Below, in pieces: positions 1 through 4,958 of a stretch of DNA of 6,977 nt. The number at the start of each line of letters is the position of its first letter. Positions within the stretch are counted from its first letter, which is position 1. The stretch is from JBOHPP01 sp050731755 (lineage in GTDB: Bacteria > Methylomirabilota > Methylomirabilia > Rokubacteriales > CSP1-6): assembly GCA_050731755.1 (NCBI GenBank), contig JBOHPP010000197.1, positions 1 to 6,977 of the forward strand, in the 5' to 3' direction. The notes beneath the pieces are model-generated. The model saw only the letters and a program-made list of their open reading frames with translations. It was not told the origin of the DNA and ran no database searches. Both the position numbers and the translations under genes were made by a program.

Positions 1-2
1 TC

Positions 3-260
3 CCCACGCTGGACCGCGCGCTGACCGAGCTACAGCGCGCCGAAGCGCGGCTGCCCCACGTGGGCCGGGGCTACTTCGTGATGCGCTGGCGCTCCCACCT
101 GCTCCCGCCGGCGGGCCCCGAGCGCGAGGCGCTGGTCCAGCAACTGGTCGAGGCCGGGCTCGCCGAGGAGTTCGAGATCACCGACCCCGAGGGGCGATTG
201 GTGCGGGCCATCCGGAGCCGGGTGGCTACGAACCCAGAAGGCGTGTCAGCAGCCGGCTGA
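3..260 (+). CDS. C-terminal fragment of an unrecognised protein
   Basis: The reading frame is open from the left edge to a TGA at 258-260, so about 85 residues of a longer protein are present. A GTG at 60 is in frame, but the frame continues coherently upstream of it (residues such as LDRALTELQRAEARL), so the true start is probably outside the window. The visible part is charged and soluble. It has a likely helix rich in Leu/Arg/Glu, then EALVQQLVEAGLAEEF and an acidic stretch DPEGRLVRAIR, an arrangement that could be a winged-helix-like or other small alpha/beta domain. There is no signal peptide or membrane segment. I do not recognise the family and assign no function. Its last 35 bases overlap the end of the convergent lipoprotein gene. 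Coding is supported by typical high-GC codon use; function is unknown. Confidence 0.6.
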   Translation, partial: PTLDRALTELQRAEARLPHVGRGYFVMRWRSHLLPPAGPEREALVQQLVEAGLAEEFEITDPEGRLVRAIRSRVATNPEGVSAAG

Positions 261-831
261 CGCTTTCCAGTACGGTCTCGCTGCTGGTCCGCCGGCGCGA
301 GTCCTGGGGCGCGTCGCAGTCCGGCTCGACGTCGGCGACGTCGACCGCCGGGCCCTGGAGCACCACGCGCGAGGCGCCGTCGCTTGCCCGCAGCACCTCG
401 AGCCTCTGTGCCCACGTCACGGCCGGGGCGCGGAACGGTCGCCGGGCCTCGCGGCAGAAGACCGGCTCGCCGCGGGCCACCTGGACGTCGACCAGGATGG
501 CGTGGTCCGCCCCGACTTGGCGGGCGCGCGCCACCGCGGCCTGGCCATCGAGCTTTCCCGCGGTCACGCGCTGAGCGTCCCGCGGCGGCACTGCCCGCGC
601 GTTGAACCCCTCCAGCAGCGCGCCCTCGTAGGCCGCGGCCAGATTGGCCCGCTCGCGCTCGCTGAACGCCCCGGGGGCCAGAGCCACGCGCACGAAGACC
701 GCGGGCTCGCGGATCTCGGTAGGGCGGAAGTCGGTGGCTCGGACTGCCGCCGGCTCGCGGGCCGGGTCAGCGAGCGGCCCGGCGCACGCGGCGAGCAGCA
801 GGGCCAGCAGCGCCAGCGCCCACCCGGCCAT
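226..831 (-). CDS. Predicted lipoprotein, about 201 aa, function unknown
   Basis: The N-terminus (residues 1-16) is a short hydrophobic Ala/Leu segment ending in a lipobox, Leu13-Ala14-Ala15-Cys16. The mature protein is therefore expected to be lipidated on Cys16 and anchored in a membrane facing the periplasm. The signal lacks the usual Lys/Arg near the start, which is a mild oddity. The body has a beta strand (VFVRVALAPGAF), a helix containing AAYEGALLEGFNARAVPP, and later ARQVGADHAILVDVQVARG. This strand-helix-strand pattern recalls the TolB-N/CsgG/LpoB-like fold of small envelope lipoproteins, but that is a resemblance of pattern only. Cys126 and Cys162 could form a disulfide. The start is the ATG at 831-829, chosen because the signal peptide begins there; no good Shine-Dalgarno precedes it. 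It is divergent from the operon at 855 and tail-overlaps the gene ending at 260. Confidence 0.75.
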   Translation of the reverse strand: MAGWALALLALLLAACAGPLADPAREPAAVRATDFRPTEIREPAVFVRVALAPGAFSERERANLAAAYEGALLEGFNARAVPPRDAQRVTAGKLDGQAAVARARQVGADHAILVDVQVARGEPVFCREARRPFRAPAVTWAQRLEVLRASDGASRVVLQGPAVDVADVEPDCDAPQDSRRRTSSETVLESVSRLLTRLLGS

Positions 832-841
832 GGCGTCAGGG

Positions 842-847
842 TATCAT
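842..847 (+). promoter_or_regulatory. Possible -10 element (TATCAT) for the MmgE/PrpD operon
   Basis: TATCAT matches the sigma-70 -10 consensus TATAAT at five of six positions and stands out in GC-rich surroundings. It lies 7 bases before the ATG at 855, so a transcript started at the usual distance would begin at or next to the start codon. That gives a leaderless mRNA, which would also explain the lack of a convincing Shine-Dalgarno here. No TTGACA-like -35 is visible at the expected distance (about 819-824, CCCACC-like bases). This is inference from a short motif. Confidence 0.3.
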
Positions 848-854
848 TGGCCGC

Positions 855-2219
855 ATGACGCTGGCCGAGCGTCTCGCCACGTTCACCGCCGGCCTCGCCG
901 CGGACGATGTTCCGCCGGCCGTCGTCGAGAACGTCCAGCTGCGCGTGCTCGACACGCTCGGCATCGCCCTGGCCTCGTCGACACAGGACTTCGCGGCGTC
1001 GGTGCTGGGGGCGCTCGATGCGTGGGGAACGTCGGGCGATTGCACGGTGGCTGGTACCAAGCTCGCCGCCACCCCGCCGCTGGCCGCCTTGGCCAACGGC
1101 ACGCTGGGCCACGGGCTCGACTTCGACGATACCCACGCCGCCTCCATCACTCACGCGTCGGCCGTCGTGCTGCCCGCCGTGCTCGCCGTCGGCGAGTCGC
1201 AACGCGCGGACGGCCGGGCGGTGATCACGGCAGCCGTCGCCGGCTACGAGGCGATCGCACGCCTGGGCATGGCCGCAGCGGGGGCGTTCCACTCGCGCGG
1301 GTGGCACGCGACCGCAGTGTGCGGACCGTTCGCCGCCGCGCTCGGCGCCGGCAAGGTTGCCGGGCTTGACGCGAGGCGCCTCACCGCGGCGCTGGGCCTG
1401 GCCGGCAGCATGGCCTCCGGCGTCCTGGAGCATCTGGCTGATGGATCGTGGTCCAAGCGCATGCATGCGGGATGGGCCGCCCATGGCGGTGTCGTCGCTG
1501 CTGCGTTCGCCGCCGGAGGGTTCACGGGTCCGGCCTCGATTCTGGAGGGGCGCTTCGGATTCTACCGAACGTTCCTGGGCGTCGAGCCGGACTGGCACCC
1601 GTTCGACACCCTGGGCCGCGACTGGGAGACGCTGCGGATCGGCTTCAAGCCCTACCCGTGCTGCCATTACTTGCACGCCTTCCTTGACTGCGCGCTGGCC
1701 TTGCGCCAGGCCCACGAGCTGAGCGCGGACGAGGTCGAGCGGATCGAGTGTCTGGTGCCGGCCGGCGAGGTGCCGATCGTCTGCGAGCCGCGCCCGACGA
1801 AGCTTCGGCCCCGGACGACCTACGACGCGCAGTTCAGCTTGCCCTTCGCCGTGGCGGCGGCGCTGCTCGACGGCCGGGTCGGGCTCGACACCTTCACGCC
1901 CGATCGGATCGCCGACGAACGTGTGCTGGCCCTGGCCGCGAGGGTCGATTACACAGTCGATGCCGCGTCATCGTTCCCGCAGGGGTTTCCGGGCTGGGTG
2001 CGGGTCCGCCTGGCCGACGGGCGCGTGCTCGAGGCGCGCGAGCCCGACGGGCGGGGAAGCCTGGCCCGGCCGCTGCCGGCGGCGGCGATCGTGGCGAAGT
2101 TCCGCGACAACGCCCAACGCGCGCTGAGCGCGACCCGCGCGAAAGAGGTCGAGAGCGCGGCCCTCGCGCTCGACGGGCTCGACGAGGTGGGCGCGCTGCT
2201 CAGGCTCTGCCGCATCTAG
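855..2219 (+). CDS. MmgE/PrpD family protein
   Basis: A full-length (454 aa) member of the MmgE/PrpD superfamily, which includes 2-methylcitrate dehydratase PrpD, cis-aconitate decarboxylase and iminodisuccinate epimerase. These are soluble enzymes acting on di- and tricarboxylic acids without a metal-sulfur cluster. Family motifs are in order: NGTLGHGLDFDDTHA at 81-95, GWHATAVCGPFAAA at 149-162, SKRMHAGWAAHGG at 200-212, FKPYPCCHYLHAFLD at 264-278, and the C-terminal YDAQFSLPFAVAAALLDG at 323-340. By alignment from memory with cis-aconitate decarboxylase, Asp89, Thr93, His100, His151 and Lys201 fall at its active-site positions; the residue at the last active-site His is uncertain (Cys270 or His271). 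The ATG at 855 leads straight into the family's N-terminal helix (LAERLATFTAGL). It is the first gene of a four-gene operon, 21 bases before the acyl-CoA dehydrogenase. The family is certain; the substrate cannot be told, and many such proteins in catabolic operons have no proven reaction. Confidence 0.93.
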   Translation: MTLAERLATFTAGLAADDVPPAVVENVQLRVLDTLGIALASSTQDFAASVLGALDAWGTSGDCTVAGTKLAATPPLAALANGTLGHGLDFDDTHAASITHASAVVLPAVLAVGESQRADGRAVITAAVAGYEAIARLGMAAAGAFHSRGWHATAVCGPFAAALGAGKVAGLDARRLTAALGLAGSMASGVLEHLADGSWSKRMHAGWAAHGGVVAAAFAAGGFTGPASILEGRFGFYRTFLGVEPDWHPFDTLGRDWETLRIGFKPYPCCHYLHAFLDCALALRQAHELSADEVERIECLVPAGEVPIVCEPRPTKLRPRTTYDAQFSLPFAVAAALLDGRVGLDTFTPDRIADERVLALAARVDYTVDAASSFPQGFPGWVRVRLADGRVLEAREPDGRGSLARPLPAAAIVAKFRDNAQRALSATRAKEVESAALALDGLDEVGALLRLCRI

Positions 2220-2229
2220 CGGCGGCGCC

Positions 2230-2235
2230 GGAGGA
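2230..2235 (+). promoter_or_regulatory. Shine-Dalgarno site (GGAGGA) of the acyl-CoA dehydrogenase gene
   Basis: GGAGGA lies 5 bases before the ATG at 2241, in the 21-base gap after the MmgE/PrpD stop. It fixes the start of the dehydrogenase gene and is the strongest ribosome binding site in the window. Confidence 0.7.
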
Positions 2236-2240
2236 CAGGC

Positions 2241-3392
2241 ATGGACTTCGCGTTCACCCCGGAGCAGGAGGCGCTGTCCCGGACGCTCCGGGCCTTCGCC
2301 CGCAAGGAGCTGGCCTCCCGCTCGCAGCGCTGGGACAAGAGCGGCGAGTTTCCTTGGGACGCCTGGCGTCAGATGGGCGAGCTGGGCCTTTTCGGGCTGC
2401 GGGCGCCCGCGGCCTACGGCGGCCAGGAGGCCGACCTGGTCACCACCGGCATCGCCATCGAGGAGATCAGCCGGGGCGACTTCTCCTGCACCTACGGCAT
2501 TCAGCTGGCCAGCCTGGCCGGCGAGATCATCGGCCGCAACGGGAGCGATGAAGTCCGCAAACGCTGGCTGCCGCCGACGATCCAGGGCGACGCTGTGATG
2601 GCCATCGCGCTGACCGAGCCGGGCGTCGGGTCGGACGCCGCCCGTTTAACCTGCCGCGCGGTGCGCAACGGTGACGAATACGAGATCACCGGCGAGAAAT
2701 CGGGCATCAGCCTGGGGATGGTGGCCCACGCCGTCATGCTCTTCGCCACGACGGATCCGGCGGCCCGCGCCCGGGGCGTGACGGCATTCCTGGTGCCGCT
2801 CGACCTGCCCGGGGTGTCGCGGAGCGCGCTGCGCGACCTGGGCGCGCGCGCGATCGGGCGGGCCGTGCTCTCCTTCGACCACGTACGCGTTCCCGCCTCG
2901 CACCGGTTGGGCGAGGAGGGAACGGGCTTCCATCACGTGATGCGCGGCTTCGATTTCAACCGCGTGCTCATCGCGCTGGCCTGCCTGGGGGCGGCTCAGG
3001 TCTCCCTCGAGGAGACGATGGCCTACGTCAAGGACCGGCAGGCCTTCGGCAAGCCCATCGCCCAGTTCGAGGGGGTGTCGTTCCCCATTGCCGAGGCGGC
3101 CACGCTGATCGACGCGGCCCGGCTGCTCGCCTACAAGGCACTCTGGCTTGCCGATCGCGGGGAGCGCCATACGAAGGAGTCGGCGATGACGAAGTGGTGG
3201 GCGCCTCGCCTGGCCGTGGATACGATCCACCAGTGCTTGCTGCTGCACGGCCACTACGGGTACACGGACGAGCTCCCCTTCGAGCAACGCCTCCGCGACG
3301 TCATCGGGCTCGAGATCGGCGACGGCACGGCGGAGGTCATGAAGCTGATCGTGGCCCGCGAGCTGCTGGGGCGCGAAAGCCTGCCGTACTGA
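2241..3392 (+). CDS. Acyl-CoA dehydrogenase family flavoprotein, AliB-like active site
   Basis: A 383-residue FAD enzyme of the usual length for the acyl-CoA dehydrogenase (ACAD) family, which oxidises acyl-CoA thioesters at C2-C3 and passes electrons to electron-transfer flavoprotein in the cytoplasm. Domains in order: N-terminal helical domain (1-120, from FTPEQEALSRTLRAFARKEL), middle beta domain (about 121-225) with the flavin/substrate motif ALTEPGVGSDAA at 123-134, and C-terminal helical domain with DRQAFGKPIAQFEG at 265-278 and a Gln331-HGHYGY segment. Two departures from standard members are visible. Where most have GxKxWIT/SN there is GEKSGISLG (151-159), lacking the aromatic residue. 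Where the catalytic Glu sits in the YEGT motif of short- and medium-chain enzymes there is GDGT, placing Asp361 there. I recall Asp at this place and a similar GEK-x-x-IS motif in cyclohexanecarboxyl-CoA dehydrogenases (AliB), so an alicyclic or branched acyl-CoA is a reasonable guess. Family certain; substrate inferred. Confidence 0.93.
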   Translation: MDFAFTPEQEALSRTLRAFARKELASRSQRWDKSGEFPWDAWRQMGELGLFGLRAPAAYGGQEADLVTTGIAIEEISRGDFSCTYGIQLASLAGEIIGRNGSDEVRKRWLPPTIQGDAVMAIALTEPGVGSDAARLTCRAVRNGDEYEITGEKSGISLGMVAHAVMLFATTDPAARARGVTAFLVPLDLPGVSRSALRDLGARAIGRAVLSFDHVRVPASHRLGEEGTGFHHVMRGFDFNRVLIALACLGAAQVSLEETMAYVKDRQAFGKPIAQFEGVSFPIAEAATLIDAARLLAYKALWLADRGERHTKESAMTKWWAPRLAVDTIHQCLLLHGHYGYTDELPFEQRLRDVIGLEIGDGTAEVMKLIVARELLGRESLPY

Positions 3393-3403
3393 CGCGGCGG
3401 ACG

Positions 3404-4153
3404 ATGCCGCTCAAGACCTACACGCTGACCGAGCGCCCTCGGCTCGAGGACGAGTTCGAGCGTCTGGCCGAGGTGGGCTGGCCGCGGTTCCTGCGCCAGC
3501 GCGACGAGCTGGGTGTGGGCCGGCACTGGCCCCGGCTTTTCACGACGTTCAAAGATTTCCAGCTCCTCGTTTGCGACGGCGCCGACCGTGTGGCGGCCGT
3601 CGGCCACACTGTGCCGTTCGTCTGGGACGAGATGCCGTCCGGGCTGCCGGAGACGATGGCAGGGATCCTCGAGCGCGCGCTGGAGGCGCGGGAGGCCGGG
3701 CGGCGCCCCACCGCGCTGTCGGCGCTGGCCGCGGTCACCGAGCCCGAGCGCCGCGGTCAGGGCCTCAGCAGCGAGATCATCAAGGCCATGGCCGCGCTGG
3801 CGCGCCAGCACGGGCTCGGCGCGCTGGTGGCCCCCGTGCGACCAACGCTGAAATCCCGGTACCCGCTGACGCCGATGGAGCGCTACGTGCGCTGGACCCG
3901 CACCGACGGTGCCCCGCTGGATCCGTGGATGCGGGCCCACTGGCGGCTGGGCGCCGAGATCGTCCGTGTCGTGCCGCGCACGCTCGTCATCGTGGGCACC
4001 GTCGTTCAATGGGAGGACTGGACCAATATGGCGTTTCCCGACAGCGGCCCCTACGTCGTCCCGGGCGCCCTGCAGCCGGTCATGATCGACCGCGCGCGGG
4101 ACGAGGGCCGTTACGAGGACCCCAACGTGTGGATGCACCATCGGCTCGCGTGA
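3404..4153 (+). CDS. GNAT-fold acetyltransferase-like protein
   Basis: A 249-residue soluble protein. The central segment VTEPERRGQGLSSEIIKAM (111-129) fits motif A of the GNAT superfamily: a strand, then the acetyl-CoA pyrophosphate-binding loop Arg116-Arg117-Gly118-Gln119-Gly120, then a helix. The flanks (DFQLLVCDGADRVAAVGHTVPFVW before it, GLGALVAPVRPT after it) fit the GNAT sheet. The C-terminal third (about 150-249), rich in Trp, Pro and Arg (RYVRWTRTDGAPLDPWMRAHW), is outside the minimal GNAT core and may be specific to this group. The frame is open upstream to 3194, but that part overlaps the dehydrogenase gene out of frame and reads as Arg/Pro-rich shadow, so the ATG at 3404, 11 bases after the previous stop, is the start; its Shine-Dalgarno is weak (GGCGGA, very close to the ATG). 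Its acceptor is unknown: it could acetylate a pathway metabolite or an enzyme, or only bind a CoA ester. Confidence 0.8.
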   Translation: MPLKTYTLTERPRLEDEFERLAEVGWPRFLRQRDELGVGRHWPRLFTTFKDFQLLVCDGADRVAAVGHTVPFVWDEMPSGLPETMAGILERALEAREAGRRPTALSALAAVTEPERRGQGLSSEIIKAMAALARQHGLGALVAPVRPTLKSRYPLTPMERYVRWTRTDGAPLDPWMRAHWRLGAEIVRVVPRTLVIVGTVVQWEDWTNMAFPDSGPYVVPGALQPVMIDRARDEGRYEDPNVWMHHRLA

Positions 4154-4156
4154 GGA
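4152..4156 (+). promoter_or_regulatory. Shine-Dalgarno site (GAGGA) of the SDR gene
   Basis: GAGGA overlaps the last two bases of the preceding TGA stop (4151-4153) and sits 7 bases before the ATG at 4164. The arrangement supports that start and suggests translational coupling with the GNAT-like gene. Confidence 0.6.
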
Positions 4157-4163
4157 CACCGTC

Positions 4164-4958
4164 ATGGACCTGAGCCTGGCCGGAAAGACTGTGATCGTCA
4201 CCGGAGGCGGCTCGAACATCGGCCGCGCCATCGCGCTCGCCTTCGCCGGCGAGCGCGCCCACGTCGTGATCGCCGACATCGATGAGGGGCAGGGCGGCAA
4301 GGTGGTGGCGGAGGCGGAGGCGCTGGGCGCCAAGGCGCTGGCCGTCCGCACCGACGTCACCCGGTGGCCGGAGGTCCAGGCTTTGGTGCGTACCACCGAG
4401 GAGCGCTTCGGCCGGGCGGACGTGCTCGTGAACAACGTCGGCTGGACGCGGGACGCGCTCTTCATGGAGAAGCTGCGCGAGGAGTGGGAGAAGGAGGTGC
4501 AGCTCAATCTCTGGGGCATGATCAACTGCACGCGGGCCGTGCTGGACGGGATGGTGGCGCGCCGGTCGGGCGCCATCGTGAGCCTGGGCTCGGACGCCGG
4601 CCGCATCGGCGAATTCCGGGAGGGTGTGTACGCGGCGTGCAAGGCCGGCATCATGGCGCTCTCCAAGTCGATCGCCCGCGAGGTCGGCAAGTTCGGCGTC
4701 CGGCTCAACGTCGTCTGCCCGGGCATGACCATGCCCGCCGGAGATGAAGAGATCGGCGAGTTCAGCATGTGGCAGGCCCAGGAGAACCGGGCGTGGATGA
4801 CGGACGAGATGCGGGCCCGGATCGCCAAGGTCTATCCGCTGCGGCGGATCGGCCGGCCGGCGGACGTCACCGGCGCTGTCCTGTTCCTGGCCTCCGACCA
4901 GGCCGGCTTCATCACCGGCCAAACCCTCAGTGTCAGCGGCGGTTACACCATGATCTAG
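4164..4958 (+). CDS. Short-chain dehydrogenase/reductase, BadH/FabG-like
   Basis: A 264-residue classical SDR: a cytoplasmic, probably tetrameric Rossmann-fold enzyme that interconverts a secondary alcohol and a ketone with NAD(P)H. Seen in order: cofactor loop TGGGSNIG at 13-20 (Asn18 where the textbook TGxxxGxG motif has Gly), Asp38 at the end of the second strand (favours NAD over NADP), NNVG at 90-93 (variant of NNAG), and the catalytic tetrad Asn115, Ser143, Tyr156, Lys160 (YAACK). The C-terminus GFITGQTLSVSGGYTM is typical of the FabG group. Several stretches (NNxGW, SDAxRxG, VYAACKxG, NVVCPG, FITGQxLSVSGG) match my memory of BadH, the 2-hydroxycyclohexanecarboxyl-CoA dehydrogenase of cyclohexanecarboxylate degradation, so a beta-hydroxyacyl-CoA is a plausible substrate. 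A residue run around 194-214 with Met/Trp (FSMWQAQENRAWM) lies in the substrate-lid region and is likely to set specificity. Last gene of the operon. Family certain; substrate inferred. Confidence 0.94.
   Translation: MDLSLAGKTVIVTGGGSNIGRAIALAFAGERAHVVIADIDEGQGGKVVAEAEALGAKALAVRTDVTRWPEVQALVRTTEERFGRADVLVNNVGWTRDALFMEKLREEWEKEVQLNLWGMINCTRAVLDGMVARRSGAIVSLGSDAGRIGEFREGVYAACKAGIMALSKSIAREVGKFGVRLNVVCPGMTMPAGDEEIGEFSMWQAQENRAWMTDEMRARIAKVYPLRRIGRPADVTGAVLFLASDQAGFITGQTLSVSGGYTMI
4955..4958. other. Shared palindromic stop (CTAG) of two convergent genes
   Basis: CTAG reads TAG on the plus strand at 4956-4958, ending the SDR, and TAG on the minus strand at 4957-4955, ending the molybdopterin subunit. 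The two genes therefore overlap by four bases and there is no space between them for a conventional intergenic terminator. Confidence 0.9.

Noticed and set aside
564..1715. A 383-codon minus-strand open frame crossing the lipoprotein start and the MmgE/PrpD gene
   Set aside because: It is out of frame with the lipoprotein signal peptide and opposite conserved MmgE/PrpD motifs; its composition is that of a GC-rich shadow.
2219..2231. GC-rich inverted bases between the MmgE/PrpD and dehydrogenase genes as a terminator
   Set aside because: The palindrome is very short, has no following T-run, and overlaps the ribosome binding site of a closely spaced operon gene.
3194..3403. A 70-codon N-terminal extension of the GNAT-like protein
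   Set aside because: It overlaps the conserved C-terminus of the acyl-CoA dehydrogenase out of frame and is an Arg/Pro-rich shadow; the ATG at 3404 just after the previous stop fits operon spacing.
3254..4828. A 524-codon minus-strand open frame opposite the GNAT-like and SDR genes
   Set aside because: The translation is Arg/Ser/Pro-rich without motifs and lies opposite two genes with clear family motifs and ribosome sites.
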